From UBA5972 sp964600965 (GTDB taxonomy: Bacteria; Pseudomonadota; Alphaproteobacteria; Rhodobacterales; Rhodobacteraceae), in contig CAZRLO010000004.1 in NCBI GenBank assembly GCA_964600965.1, positions 5,120-69,119 of the forward strand: a stretch of DNA of 64,000 nt. Reading direction: 5' to 3'. This document shows positions 50,938 through 60,049 of the stretch, one piece after another. Under the pieces are notes generated by a model. It saw only the letters and a list, made by a program, of their open reading frames with translations, was not told the DNA's origin and ran no database searches. Position 1 is the stretch's first letter. Each line of letters opens with the position of its first letter. Both the position numbers and the translations under genes were made by a program.

Positions 50938-52080
50938 ATGAACGTCGCACAAACCGCCATCACGCCGAACTCGCTGGGATTTGCCAAATCCCCGGCCGCC
51001 ACCCGTGTGCTGGTGGCAATGTCGGGTGGCGTGGACAGTTCGGTGGTGGCGGCGATGCTGGCCGATCAGGGGTATGATGTCGTCGGGGTGACGCTGCAAC
51101 TATACGACCACGGCGCGGCGCTGGCGAAAAAAGGCGCGTGCTGCGCGGGGCGTGACATTCAGGATGCGGCGCGCGTGGCCCAGGAAATGGGGTTCCCGCA
51201 TTACGTGCTGGATTACGAGAACCGGTTCCGCGAAAGCGTGATCGATGAATTTGCCGATGCCTATCTGGCGGGCGCGACGCCGGTGCCCTGTATCCGCTGC
51301 AACGAGCGGGTCAAGTTTCGCGACCTGCTGGAAACCGCACGCGATCTGGCGGCCGACTGCATGGCGACCGGGCACTATATCCAGCGCTTTGACGGACCGC
51401 ACGGGCCCGAATTGCACACCGCCGGCGATCCGGCGCGCGATCAGTCCTATTTCCTGTTTTCCACGACGCAAACCCAGCTCGACTACCTGCGATTTCCGCT
51501 GGGACACCTGACCAGCAAGGCGGAAACCCGGGCGCTGGCGCGCAGATACGGCCTGCCGGTGGCCGACAAGCCCGACAGCCAGGACATTTGTTTCGTGCCC
51601 AACGGCTCTTACGCCGCCGTGATCGAAAAACTGCGCCCCGGTGCTGCGGAACCGGGCGAGATCGTGCATCTGGATGGGCGGGTTCTGGGCGAACATCCCG
51701 GCGTCATCCATTACACGATCGGACAACGGCGCGGTTTGGGCATCGGTGGGGGCGAGCCGCTTTATGTGGTGAAGCTCGATGCCGACGCGCGGCGCGTGAT
51801 CGTGGGCGCAAAGGCCGATCTTGCGACCGGTAACATCGGGGTGGATCAGGTCAACTGGCTGGGCGACGGTGATTTTGCCGACGCGCGGGAACATCATGTG
51901 CGGGTGCGGGTGCGATCCACCCGGCCACCGCGCCCGGCGATACTGCGCCCGCAGGACGATACCCGGGGCGAGGTCGAATTGCTGACCCCGGAAGAGGGGG
52001 TCGCCCCCGGTCAGGCCTGTGTCTTTTACGGCGCTGACGACACACGGGTATTGGGCGGCGGCTGGATCGCGCGGGCCTAG
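50938..52080 (+). CDS. mnmA: tRNA-specific 2-thiouridylase MnmA
   Basis: 380 residues. It thiolates U34 of tRNA for Lys, Glu and Gln. VAMSGGVDSSVVAAMLADQG is the ATP-PP-loop, ATPVPCIRCNERVKFRDLLE carries the first catalytic cysteine region, MATGHYIQRFDGPHG and RDQSYFLFSTTQTQLDYLRF follow, and DSQDICFVPNGSYA holds the second cysteine that takes the persulfide. ATG 50938 is favoured over upstream codons. The final TAG shares a CTAG with the stop codon of the convergent gene (4-bp overlap). Confidence 0.96.
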   Translation: MNVAQTAITPNSLGFAKSPAATRVLVAMSGGVDSSVVAAMLADQGYDVVGVTLQLYDHGAALAKKGACCAGRDIQDAARVAQEMGFPHYVLDYENRFRESVIDEFADAYLAGATPVPCIRCNERVKFRDLLETARDLAADCMATGHYIQRFDGPHGPELHTAGDPARDQSYFLFSTTQTQLDYLRFPLGHLTSKAETRALARRYGLPVADKPDSQDICFVPNGSYAAVIEKLRPGAAEPGEIVHLDGRVLGEHPGVIHYTIGQRRGLGIGGGEPLYVVKLDADARRVIVGAKADLATGNIGVDQVNWLGDGDFADAREHHVRVRVRSTRPPRPAILRPQDDTRGEVELLTPEEGVAPGQACVFYGADDTRVLGGGWIARA

Positions 52081-52703
52081 TTCACGCTGACGACAACGCA
52101 GCCTTCGCCGCTGACTTTCGCCTTTTCCGCCTCGGCCCGGCAGGCGGCGAGGGCATTTTCCTCTGCGGCCTCGGGGGATTCCGCCTTGATCGACGACCCC
52201 CAGAAACCAAGATCGGGTTCAATGGCAAAGGCCTTGGGCCTGCCACCCTTGCGGTAGGATTTGGTGAATTCCTCGGTCGCCGGATAGCTGAGGCTGAAAG
52301 CAGCCGGTTCCTCATAACCGCGCGGCAGAAATTCGGCCAGAACCACGCAGGGTTCGGACTGTTCCTTGCGTTTCTCGTCGCAATCCGCGATGGCGGCGGC
52401 ATGGGCGGCGGCGGCGGAATGGTGTTTTACCGCGACCGTGGCCGAAGGCGACTGCATCCCCTCGTCCGGGCTGATGGCGATGGCCTCATAGTATTTCTGA
52501 ACCGCGACCGCCGCTTGCAGCGCGGTGACCATGGCCTCGGGCACCAGTTCGGGCGCCAGAATCCGCACTTCGGTCGGGCGCTTGTTGATCTTGTAAAGCA
52601 TTTTTGCCGCGATACGCGCGTTCGGCAATTCCTGCGCCATCGCTGGTTGGCAGGCGGCCAGAATTGCAGCAAGGGGCGCAGCGGACCGAAGGGTTGGTTT
52701 CAT
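52077..52703 (-). CDS. periplasmic protein of unknown function
   Basis: 208 residues with a clear Sec signal peptide (KPTLRSAAPLAAILAACQPA, cleavage probably after AMA). The mature part is rich in Ala and Glu, with cysteines in ADCDEKRKEQSEPC and near the end (ALAACRAEAEKAKVSGEGC), suggesting two disulfides. No family is recognised with confidence. Its stop overlaps that of convergent mnmA within CTAG. It is divergent from the M20 peptidase gene. Confidence 0.7.
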   Translation of the reverse strand: MKPTLRSAAPLAAILAACQPAMAQELPNARIAAKMLYKINKRPTEVRILAPELVPEAMVTALQAAVAVQKYYEAIAISPDEGMQSPSATVAVKHHSAAAAHAAAIADCDEKRKEQSEPCVVLAEFLPRGYEEPAAFSLSYPATEEFTKSYRKGGRPKAFAIEPDLGFWGSSIKAESPEAAEENALAACRAEAEKAKVSGEGCVVVSVN

Positions 52704-52911
52704 CGATTTTCTCGCAGGCTGTTCAGGGACCGGGCCGAGCATAGCGCCCGCAAGCGTGCTGTGCATCCCGGAAATGCCGCGGATTGTCCGGCAATCGCGG
52801 AAAATCACGCCGCAACGGGCCGATTGCGCTACTCCCGCCGCGTTCGATTTGATCTGGACCTTCCGGCGGCGGGTGCTAGCCTCGCGCCCGGCCCAACCAA
52901 AGGAAATGATG

Positions 52912-54282
52912 ATGTCGCTTGAAAGAGTGCTTGCCCATATCGACGCCGATCTGAATGCCGCCACCGAGCGGCTGATGGAATTGCTGCGCATCCAGTCAAT
53001 CTCGACCGACCCGGCCTATGCCGCGGATTGCGACAAGGCCGCCGACTGGCTGGTGGCCGATCTGCGCGGGCTGGGGTTTGACGCGGGCAAGCGCGAAACG
53101 CCGGGCCATCCGATGGTCGTTGGCCACGCGCCGGGGCCGGGACCGCATGTGATGTTCTATGGCCATTACGATGTGCAACCCGTCGACCCGCTGGATTTGT
53201 GGGACCGCCCGCCGTTTGAACCCGCATTGGAAGAGACCCCGCGCGGCACGGTTCTGCGCGGGCGCGGTACCTCGGACGACAAGGGCCAGTTGATGACCTT
53301 TGTCGAGGCCTGCCGGGCCTGGGTCGCGGTGACCGGTGCCCTGCCCGCCCGCATTTCGATGTTCTTTGAGGGCGAAGAGGAAAGCGGATCGCCCTCGCTG
53401 GTGCCGTTCATGCGTGAAAACGCCGAGGAACTCAGCGCCGACGTCGCCCTGATCTGCGACACCGGGCTGTTTCAGGAGACCGTTCCCGCCATCGTGACCA
53501 TGCTGCGCGGGCTGTTGGCCGAAGAATTGATCATCACCGGCCCCGACAAGGATCTGCATTCCGGCATGTTCGGCGGGGTGGCGATCAACCCGATCCGGGT
53601 GCTGTCGCGCATCATCGCGGGCCTGCATGACGATGACGGGCGCGTGACGCTGCCGGGGTTCTATGACGGTGTGCCGGAATTGTCGGATGAAATCCGCAGC
53701 CAGTGGCAGAACCTGGCCTTTGATCATGCGCGGTTTCTGGGCGATGTCGGGCTGAGCCAGCCCGCCGGCGAAACCGACCGCACCCCGCTGGAGATGATCT
53801 GGTCGCGTCCCACCTGCGAGGTGAACGGGATTTCGGGCGGGTATGAAGGCGATGGATTCAAGACCGTCCTGCCATCAAAGGCGATGGCCAAGATCAGCTT
53901 CCGGCTGGTCGGGGATCAGGACCCCGATGCGATCCATGCCAGTTTTGTCGAATACGTCAATGCGATGCTGCCACCGGACTGTTCGGCGGAATTTCCGCTG
54001 GGTCATGGTGCGGGTGCCAGCCGGATGTCGACCGATCATCCGGCCTTTGAGGCCGCGCGCCGCGCGCTGTCCGAAGAGTGGTCGCGCCCCGCCGCCTATG
54101 TCGGTTGTGGGGGATCGATTCCCATTGCCGGGCATTTCAAGGATATTCTGGGGCTCGACGCCCTGCTGATCGGGTTTGGGCGCGATGACGACCAGATCCA
54201 TTCGCCCAACGAAAAATATGATCTGGAGTGTTTCCACAAAGGCATTCGAAGCTGGGCGCGGATATTGGCGGCGCTTTCCTGA
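52912..54282 (+). CDS. M20 family dipeptidase
   Basis: 456 residues. A zinc metallopeptidase with metal-binding blocks MFYGHYDVQPVDPLDLWDRP (His and Asp), RGTSDDKGQLMTFVEACRAW (Asp), FFEGEEESGSPSLVPFMREN (the catalytic Glu and metal Glu), DLHSGMFGGVAINPIRVLSR, and the terminal SPNEKYDLECFHKGIRSWAR with the last His. It looks like the carnosinase/DapE-like broad dipeptidases; the substrate is uncertain. Three ATGs run in phase at 52906-52914, and spacing from AAGGA favours the third (52912). Confidence 0.92.
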   Translation: MSLERVLAHIDADLNAATERLMELLRIQSISTDPAYAADCDKAADWLVADLRGLGFDAGKRETPGHPMVVGHAPGPGPHVMFYGHYDVQPVDPLDLWDRPPFEPALEETPRGTVLRGRGTSDDKGQLMTFVEACRAWVAVTGALPARISMFFEGEEESGSPSLVPFMRENAEELSADVALICDTGLFQETVPAIVTMLRGLLAEELIITGPDKDLHSGMFGGVAINPIRVLSRIIAGLHDDDGRVTLPGFYDGVPELSDEIRSQWQNLAFDHARFLGDVGLSQPAGETDRTPLEMIWSRPTCEVNGISGGYEGDGFKTVLPSKAMAKISFRLVGDQDPDAIHASFVEYVNAMLPPDCSAEFPLGHGAGASRMSTDHPAFEAARRALSEEWSRPAAYVGCGGSIPIAGHFKDILGLDALLIGFGRDDDQIHSPNEKYDLECFHKGIRSWARILAALS

Positions 54283-54330
54283 CGTCGATGCGGTGCCGCC
54301 TTCGGCGAGAGTATTTTGGAACCATGAAGA

Positions 54331-54789
54331 TCAGGGTGCAGACAGCGACTTGATCCAGCCCAGAACCCGCCGTCGGTTGACGCCCCGGTCACCGTAACCA
54401 AAGCGCGCGCGTGAAAAGATCGCGACCGTGGCGCGGTCACTTGCGAGCGGGATGAATTTCACCGACACGTAGTCTGGATATCCCATGACCGGGGTACGGG
54501 CCACATAGGTGGCCCACAATCCGTCCGGGGCACCGGCCAGTCTGGTCACGTGCCTTTCGCGCAGCACCAGATCATCAAAGGCCGCCGCCAGCGCCGTCGC
54601 GGAAACGGCAAATTCTGGGGCCGGATATTTGCCGGTGCCGGGGCGCAACAAAAAGGCATTGGGTGTCGCCGGTTTTTCGGCGGTCAGAGGATCGACATGC
54701 CAGACCTGCGGGTCGCTGGGCGCGAAACGGATATAGAGCACCACCGCGAGCGCAAGAAGGACCAGCAGCAGCAACGCGAGTTTCAGCAT
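54331..54789 (-). CDS. DUF1499 family protein
   Basis: 152 residues. An N-terminal membrane anchor (KLALLLLVLLALAVVLYIRF) precedes the DUF1499 region: HVTRLAGAPDGLWATYVART, then PVMGYPDYVSVKFIPLAS, and RATVAIFSRARFGYGDRGVN, then RRRVLGWI. The function is unknown. It starts 3 nt after the ispG stop, so it is probably the last gene of the rodZ-ispG operon. Confidence 0.85.
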   Translation of the reverse strand: MLKLALLLLVLLALAVVLYIRFAPSDPQVWHVDPLTAEKPATPNAFLLRPGTGKYPAPEFAVSATALAAAFDDLVLRERHVTRLAGAPDGLWATYVARTPVMGYPDYVSVKFIPLASDRATVAIFSRARFGYGDRGVNRRRVLGWIKSLSAP

Positions 54790-54792
54790 GGC

Positions 54793-55914
54793 CTATTGCG
54801 CCGCCTGCGCGGCGGCTTCGAGTTCCGTGGCTCTGGCCTCGACCGCCTCGACGATATGTTCGATCAGATCATCATTGGACAATTTATGATCCTGCCGCCC
54901 GGCCAGATAAACCATGCCCGCGCCGGCCCCGCCGCCGGTGAACCCGATATCGGTCATCAGCGCCTCGCCGGGGCCGTTGACCACGCAACCGATGATCGAA
55001 AGCGAGATCGGCGTGCGGATATGAGCCAGCCGCTCTTCCAGAATGGCAACGGTCTTGATCACATCAAAACCCTGCCGCGCACAGGAGGGACAGGAAATGA
55101 TCGTGACCCCGCGATGCCTGAGACCCAGCGATTTCAGAATCTCAAACCCGGCCTTCACCTCTTCGACCGGGTCCGCCGACAGGCTGACGCGCAGCGTATC
55201 CCCGATCCCCGCCCATAGCAGGCTGCCAAGGCCGATGGCCGATTTGATGGTGCCGGAAACCAGGCCGCCGGCCTCGGTAATGCCCAGATGGATCGGCGCA
55301 TCGGTCGCGTCGGCCAGCCCGTGATAGGCCGCCGCCGCCATGAACACGTCGGACGCTTTCACGCTGATCTTGAATTCATGAAAATCGTTGTCCTGAAGAA
55401 TGCGGATGTGGTCCAGCCCGCTTTCGATCATCGCATCCGGGCAGGGTTCGCCGTATTTTTCCAGCAGGTGTTTTTCGAGCGATCCCGCATTGACCCCGAT
55501 CCGGATCGAACATTGATTGGCCCGCGCCGCCCGGATCACCTCGCGCACGCGGTCCGGTTTGCCGATATTGCCGGGATTGATCCTGAGACACGCGGCCCCG
55601 GCATCCGCCGCCTCGATCGCGCGGCGATAGTGAAAGTGGATGTCGGCCACCAGCGGCACCGGGCTTTCGCGCGCGATTTCCCGCATCGCGGCGGTCGAAT
55701 CCTCGTCCGGGCAAGAGACGCGCGCGATATCGGCCCCCGCCTCGGCGCAGGCCTCGATCTGGCGGATGGTTGCACCGGCATCGGCTGTCGACGTGTTGGT
55801 CATGGTCTGGACGGTGATCGGCGAACCGTTGCCGACCGGGACATTTCCGACATGGATCAGGCGCGATTTGCGCCGCGCGATGTCGCGCCAGGGCCGGATG
55901 GGGTTATGAGGCAT
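54793..55914 (-). CDS. ispG: 4-hydroxy-3-methylbut-2-en-1-yl diphosphate synthase (GcpE)
   Basis: 373 residues. A 4Fe-4S enzyme converting MEcPP to HMBPP in the non-mevalonate isoprenoid pathway. The N-terminal TIM-barrel begins VPVGNGSPITVQTMTNTSTA; SVKASDVFMAAAAYHGLADA and HLGITEAGGLVSGTIKSAIG follow. The cluster cysteines are in TIISCPSCARQGFDVI and IGCVVNGPGEALMTDIGF. It is downstream of a rodZ-like gene, the same neighbour as in E. coli. Confidence 0.96.
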   Translation of the reverse strand: MPHNPIRPWRDIARRKSRLIHVGNVPVGNGSPITVQTMTNTSTADAGATIRQIEACAEAGADIARVSCPDEDSTAAMREIARESPVPLVADIHFHYRRAIEAADAGAACLRINPGNIGKPDRVREVIRAARANQCSIRIGVNAGSLEKHLLEKYGEPCPDAMIESGLDHIRILQDNDFHEFKISVKASDVFMAAAAYHGLADATDAPIHLGITEAGGLVSGTIKSAIGLGSLLWAGIGDTLRVSLSADPVEEVKAGFEILKSLGLRHRGVTIISCPSCARQGFDVIKTVAILEERLAHIRTPISLSIIGCVVNGPGEALMTDIGFTGGGAGAGMVYLAGRQDHKLSNDDLIEHIVEAVEARATELEAAAQAAQ

Positions 55915-55981
55915 GTCCGCACCAGATGCGTTGGGTCAGGGGATTGCTTACCGCAGACGGGTGCTGCTGGCAACGAGTCCG

Positions 55982-57112
55982 CTATTCGTTGAGCGGTGTT
56001 TCGTTGAGCGTGATCACGCGTGGGCTTTCCAGCTCCTTCAGCGCGGCATCGTCGCTGACGGCGGGATAACCGGCCAGGATCTTCGCCGGGTCCAGGGCCA
56101 CATTCTTGACCACCGACGTGCCGCCGCCAAGGGGGCCGAATATTTTCGCGCCCAGCGTCAGGTAGACCGCGCCGGAATTCCCGGCCCTGAGCACGGTTCC
56201 GGTGGCCCCGACCGGAAGCCGGAAACTTTCGCCGCCATCGAGGATTTTTTCGAACAGGACGGTGCCATCGGCCTGCGAGACCCGCACCCAGGCGGCGCGA
56301 CGCGCGACGATGGCGACGCGGGGCGCGGCGACCTCGGTCACGCGCGGGGGAATGCGTTCCAGCAAAGCGGCGGTTTCCGCGGCCTGATGGCCGCCATTGT
56401 TGGGCACCAGTGCCCCGATATCATCCGGATCCAGCCCCGCAATCGGCCCGTCGCGCGGGGTCATCACCGGTACGTCCAGTTCTTTGGGCCGGTAAAGCTG
56501 ATCCAGCGCGGCAGATTTGCCGGCGGTGTCCGCGGGCAGGCTGGTCAGGGGCTGCTCGGTCTCGCTGATCGGCGCGAATTCGACCCTCTGAATGTCCTGC
56601 AACACCATCCAGGCCCCGTAACCGATGCCCAGAATCAGCACCAGCAACACGAAAACCGATCCCAATGCCGCGGGCGAGACCTGGGTCAGAAACCCGTCCT
56701 GCACCGGAACAAAGCGTGTGCCGGTCTGCGCCAGCGGGTCGGGTGCCGATGCGCCGCGCGGCGCAACGACGGGTTTCGGTTCCGTCGCGACCGGTTTCGG
56801 CATGTGCGTGATATTGGCGTGCACACCGTCAAACCCGGCTTCGACGCAAAAATGCGCGAACGTCGTTTCCGGATCGAGATTCAGATAGCGTGCATAGGAG
56901 CGGACATAACCGGCGATGAAACCCGGTGTCTGAAATGCCGACGGATCGCAGCTTTCGATTGCCGCGATATAGGCGGCCTTGATCCTGAGATCGCGTTGAA
57001 CGTCCAGAAGAGATTTGCCAAGGGTCGCGCGTTCACCGCGCATGAGGTCGCCCAGATGAACCGGGTAGGAATCATAGCCCCTGACCTCTGACATTTCGGC
57101 ACTGTCGCTCAT
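55982..57112 (-). CDS. RodZ-like helix-turn-helix membrane protein (HTH_25, DUF4115)
   Basis: 376 residues. A cytoplasmic HTH (residues about 18-85: LGDLMRGERATLGKSLLDVQ, then GFIAGYVRSYARYLNLDPET), one membrane segment near residue 165 (LGSVFVLLVLILGIGYGAWM), and a periplasmic part ending in a DUF4115 domain (ARRAAWVRVSQADGTVLFEK, then GESFRLPVG). This is the RodZ plan, in which the HTH binds MreB and helps set rod shape. The proline/alanine-rich linker is typical. It probably leads the operon with ispG and the DUF1499 gene. The name rodZ is not assigned because homology is judged by architecture only. Confidence 0.85.
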   Translation of the reverse strand: MSDSAEMSEVRGYDSYPVHLGDLMRGERATLGKSLLDVQRDLRIKAAYIAAIESCDPSAFQTPGFIAGYVRSYARYLNLDPETTFAHFCVEAGFDGVHANITHMPKPVATEPKPVVAPRGASAPDPLAQTGTRFVPVQDGFLTQVSPAALGSVFVLLVLILGIGYGAWMVLQDIQRVEFAPISETEQPLTSLPADTAGKSAALDQLYRPKELDVPVMTPRDGPIAGLDPDDIGALVPNNGGHQAAETAALLERIPPRVTEVAAPRVAIVARRAAWVRVSQADGTVLFEKILDGGESFRLPVGATGTVLRAGNSGAVYLTLGAKIFGPLGGGTSVVKNVALDPAKILAGYPAVSDDAALKELESPRVITLNETPLNE

Positions 57113-57228
57113 GCCCGCCCCAGATTGCGCACTCGGCAGCCCCCCCGCCGAAAGCCGATTCGTGATCGGCTGCTTGTTGCGTCGTCATGTTAGCACAAGA
57201 TTTCGGAGCTTGCACCGGTTGGGTTGGG

Positions 57229-58452
57229 CTATGCGCTCAACTCGGCACGATTTAGCTCACATTTCTGCCAGAGCTGATCCATGGCGTCGATCAGGCGGTT
57301 CATCAGTTCGGGCGTATGCACGGGCGATGGGGTGAACCGCAGGCGTTCGGTGCCGCGCGGCACCGTCGGGAAATTGATCGGCTGCACGTAGATGCCGTGA
57401 TCCTCCAGCAGCATGTCCGACAGCATCTTGCACTTGACCGGATTGCCGACATGGACCGGCACGATATGGCTGCCGTGATCAGTGAACGGCAGGCCAAGCC
57501 CGCGCAGGCGCGATTTCAGAATCGCGGCGTTGGTCTGTTGCTGCACGCGCAGTGTGTCGTCCGCTTTCAGATGCCGGATCGAGGCGGTCGCGCCCGCGGC
57601 AATTGCCGGTGGCAGTGATGTGGTGAAAATGAAGCCCGGTGCATAGGACCGGATGGCATCGACCATTTTTGCCGACGCGGCGACATAACCGCCGGTCACG
57701 CCATAGGCCTTGGCCAGCGTGCCGTTGATCAGATCAATGCGGTGGGCCAGATCGTCCCTTTCAGTGATGCCGCCCCCGCGCGGGCCGTACATGCCAACGG
57801 TGTGTACTTCGTCGATATAGGTCAGCGCGTCGAATTCATCGGCCAGATCGCAAATCGCGGCGACCGGCGCGAAATCGCCGTCCATCGAATAGAGCGATTC
57901 AAAGGCGATGACGATGGGACGTCCGGGTTCTACCGCCTCGAGCAATTCGCGCAGATGCGCCAGATCGTTGTGCCGGAAAATGTGTTTCTCGCAATTGCCG
58001 TGGCGGATGCCGGCGATCATCGAGGCATGGTTCAGTTCGTCGGACAGAATGACCAGCCCCGGAAACAGGCGCGGCAGCACCGAAAGCGTGGCGTCATTGG
58101 CGATATAGGCCGAGGTGAAGACCAGTGCCGCCTCCTTGCCGTGCAGATCGGCAATCTCGGCCTCCAGCGCCTTGTGATAAACCGTGGTGCCGGAAATATT
58201 TCGCGTGCCGCCGGAACCCGCGCCGGTGGCGTCAAGGGCTTCATGCATGGCGGCCAGCACATCGGGATGCTGGCCCATGCCCAGATAATCGTTGCCGCAC
58301 CAGACCGTTATGTCGCGCGTCGTACCGTCCGGCGCGTGCCAGATTGCATGGGGGAACTTGCCTCTGATCCGCTCAAGATCGATGAAGGTACGATAGCGTC
58401 CCTCGTCGTGAAGGGCCTGCAATGCCCGGTCAAGTCGCGATGAATAGTCCAT
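57229..58452 (-). CDS. hemA: 5-aminolevulinate synthase
   Basis: 407 residues. It condenses glycine and succinyl-CoA, the first step of tetrapyrrole synthesis by the C4 route of alphaproteobacteria. ITVWCGNDYLGMGQHPDVLA, then GAGSGGTRNISGTTVYHKAL, is the N-terminal signature; YIDEVHTVGMYGPRGGGITE contains the PLP-pyridine aspartate; the PLP lysine is K248 in NGTLAKAYGVTGGY, the same number as in Rhodobacter capsulatus ALAS. The frame is open further upstream, but MDYSSRLDRALQ is the family start. No FNR-type site was recognised upstream. Confidence 0.97.
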   Translation of the reverse strand: MDYSSRLDRALQALHDEGRYRTFIDLERIRGKFPHAIWHAPDGTTRDITVWCGNDYLGMGQHPDVLAAMHEALDATGAGSGGTRNISGTTVYHKALEAEIADLHGKEAALVFTSAYIANDATLSVLPRLFPGLVILSDELNHASMIAGIRHGNCEKHIFRHNDLAHLRELLEAVEPGRPIVIAFESLYSMDGDFAPVAAICDLADEFDALTYIDEVHTVGMYGPRGGGITERDDLAHRIDLINGTLAKAYGVTGGYVAASAKMVDAIRSYAPGFIFTTSLPPAIAAGATASIRHLKADDTLRVQQQTNAAILKSRLRGLGLPFTDHGSHIVPVHVGNPVKCKMLSDMLLEDHGIYVQPINFPTVPRGTERLRFTPSPVHTPELMNRLIDAMDQLWQKCELNRAELSA

Positions 58453-58760
58453 GACATCCTCGTAGCAGTCGCCTTGGGTTATAGCAATCGGCGGGTCGGT
58501 TGCAGATACCAAATCGACGCAGCGGAGCAAGGCGCGGGCGGCGGTCAAGGCATGGGTTCGTTGCCGGTTTGGGGGTCGAGTTGGGTGCCCAACCGGCGTG
58601 TTGCCGGGTCCGGCGGATGGCGCGTGGCACCGGTCCGAGGGTGCCGCGCACGATTGTCCGGCATTGCAAGGTCGGCCGAACCCAAATTCGCGCGGCGCGA
58701 CGGCGCCCCGCGGGGCCGACACGATCATGCGCGGACGGCCGCCGTATTTGACGCCGAAGC

Positions 58761-58862
58761 GTTGCCGTCGGCCCCAAAACCGCCGGGATCACGACCGTGC
58801 ATGTTGTCGTGTCCGTTACGCCGGCAGTTGCCGTCGGCCTCAAAACCGCCGGGATCACGACC
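58761..58862. repeat. 36-bp direct repeat, two copies
   Basis: Copies at 58761-58796 and 58827-58862 differ at one position only (GGCCCC versus GGCCTC) and are separated by 30 bp. Each begins GTTGCCGTCGGCC and ends CCGGGATCACGACC. Only two copies exist and no cas genes are near. Confidence 0.85.
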
Positions 58863-59116
58863 AAATGACCAAACCGGGTGCCGGCCCCGAGGCCGGTGGA
58901 CAATCCCCGGTCCCTATCGGTTTCGGTCAAACCCCAGCCGGGCCAGCCAATTTTGCACGACGCATGGCGGCCACCGATCCAGCGGGATTGCGCCGCAATG
59001 GCGAAACACACCTGATCCCACGGGAATGCCGCGAAAATATCCCCAGCCGCAATAATTCCCTTCCGATCAGACGATCACGGTGGCCATATCCGTCGCGCCG
59101 GACACAAATTTCTACG

Positions 59117-59190
59117 GCGCCGGTATGACCCGGCTTTCACCAGCGCCGGTATGATCCTGCCTTCACCAGCACCGGTGCGATCCGTCGACT
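59117..59190. repeat. 26-bp tandem repeat, about 2.8 units
   Basis: Units at 59117-59142 and 59143-59168 differ at 3 positions (both GCGCCGGTATGA... ending TTCACCA), and a third, partial and more diverged unit starts at 59169 (GCACCGGTGCGATCC). Confidence 0.85.
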
Positions 59191-59201
59191 TTCAACAATC
59201 C

Positions 59202-59699
59202 CTAATAGATATACCGTATCTGGTCGGTCCAGAACCGTTCCAGTGTCTTCAGCGAACCGTTCAGATAGACCAGCGCGCCTTTTTCAAGGACCGACTTTTC
59301 GTCGAGCGTGCTGGCATGGCGCGCGAACAATTCCCCGACGATGGTCCGGATTTTCCGGCCCTTTTCCGTCAACTTCACCCGGACCGCCCGGCGGTCGATC
59401 TGGCAGCGCTGGTGGTGCATGTATCCCGCATCCACCAGTTTCTTGAGATTGTACGAAACGTTGGACCCCTGATAATAGCCCCGCGTCTTGAGCTCGCCCG
59501 CCGTCACTTCGTTTTCGCCGATATTGAACAACAGCAGCGCCTGAACCGCGTTGATGTCCAGCAGGCTCAACCGCTCAAACTCGTCCTTGATGACGTCGAG
59601 CAGCAGGCGATGCAGCCGCTCCAACATGCCCAGCATGTCCATGTAATCGCCAAGATATCCCCGCGGCACCATATGGGTGCCTGCCTGATGAACCGTCAT
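59202..59699 (-). CDS. MarR family transcriptional regulator, LdtR-like
   Basis: 165 residues. YLGDYMDMLGMLERLHRLLL, then DVIKDEFERLSLLDINAVQA is the characteristic N-terminus of the alphaproteobacterial LdtR group. The winged helix (about 45-120) has ELKTRGYYQGSNVSYNLKKL, then VDAGYMHHQRCQIDRRAV, and the wing leads into RVKLTEKGRKIRTIV. In Liberibacter LdtR controls an L,D-transpeptidase gene and osmotic tolerance. The target here is unknown. It stands alone between the repeat-rich gap and the HTH-nagK-sdhE operon. Confidence 0.85.
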   Translation of the reverse strand: MTVHQAGTHMVPRGYLGDYMDMLGMLERLHRLLLDVIKDEFERLSLLDINAVQALLLFNIGENEVTAGELKTRGYYQGSNVSYNLKKLVDAGYMHHQRCQIDRRAVRVKLTEKGRKIRTIVGELFARHASTLDEKSVLEKGALVYLNGSLKTLERFWTDQIRYIY

Positions 59700-59788
59700 A
59701 TTCCTCTCCGCCGAACAGATGCGGGGTTCAGAATTGCGGCAATTCCCCAAAAAGACGTTAAGCGTGGGCGGGTTTTGCAATTTTTTCG

Positions 59789-60049
59789 TCACGACCCGGT
59801 GTCGGCGGATATCCGTGCGATCAGGGGCGCGAATTTTCGCGGCGGCGCCATGCGCCCGGACACCCACGCATACAGATCGTGGTCGTTTTCGCTCAGAAGC
59901 GACTCGAACATGTCCAGTTCACCCGGTGCCAGCGCGCCCAGATGCCGCGCCGCAAAACCGCCAAGGATCAGGTCCATTTCGCGAATGCCCCGCCGCTGGC
60001 TGCGCATGTTCAGGCGTTTCAGGCGGATTTCGTGGGTTTCATCGGCCAT
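59789..60049 (-). CDS. sdhE: succinate dehydrogenase assembly factor 2 / FAD assembly protein
   Basis: 86 residues. RLKRLNMRSQRRGIREMDLI contains the RGxxE motif needed for flavinylation, followed by FAARHLGALAPGELDMFESL and ENDHDLYAWVSGR. SdhE helps covalently attach FAD to the succinate dehydrogenase flavoprotein. It starts inside the stop codon of the upstream sugar kinase (TGATG), so its translation is tied to that gene; no sdh genes are near. Confidence 0.92.
   Translation of the reverse strand: MADETHEIRLKRLNMRSQRRGIREMDLILGGFAARHLGALAPGELDMFESLLSENDHDLYAWVSGRMAPPRKFAPLIARISADTGS

Larger units (their letters stand above)
58453..59201. other. 749-bp gap with two kinds of direct repeat, no gene seen
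   Basis: Between the hemA start and the 3' end of the ldtR-like gene. All six frames have long Arg/Pro-rich open stretches, a GC effect with no family resemblance. It contains a 36-bp direct repeat (58761-58796 and 58827-58862) and a 26-bp tandem repeat (59117-59190). It should include the hemA promoter just right of 58452, which was not identified. Confidence 0.5.

Noticed and set aside
58761..58862. CRISPR-like geometry: 36-bp repeats with a 30-bp spacer
   Set aside because: Only two repeats and one spacer, no further degenerate copy on either side and no cas gene in 64 kb. A simple direct duplication explains it better.
58430..59011. Minus-strand open frame of 193 codons upstream of hemA
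   Set aside because: Arg/Pro-rich, driven by GC content and the 36-bp repeats; it overlaps the hemA start and no family is recognised.
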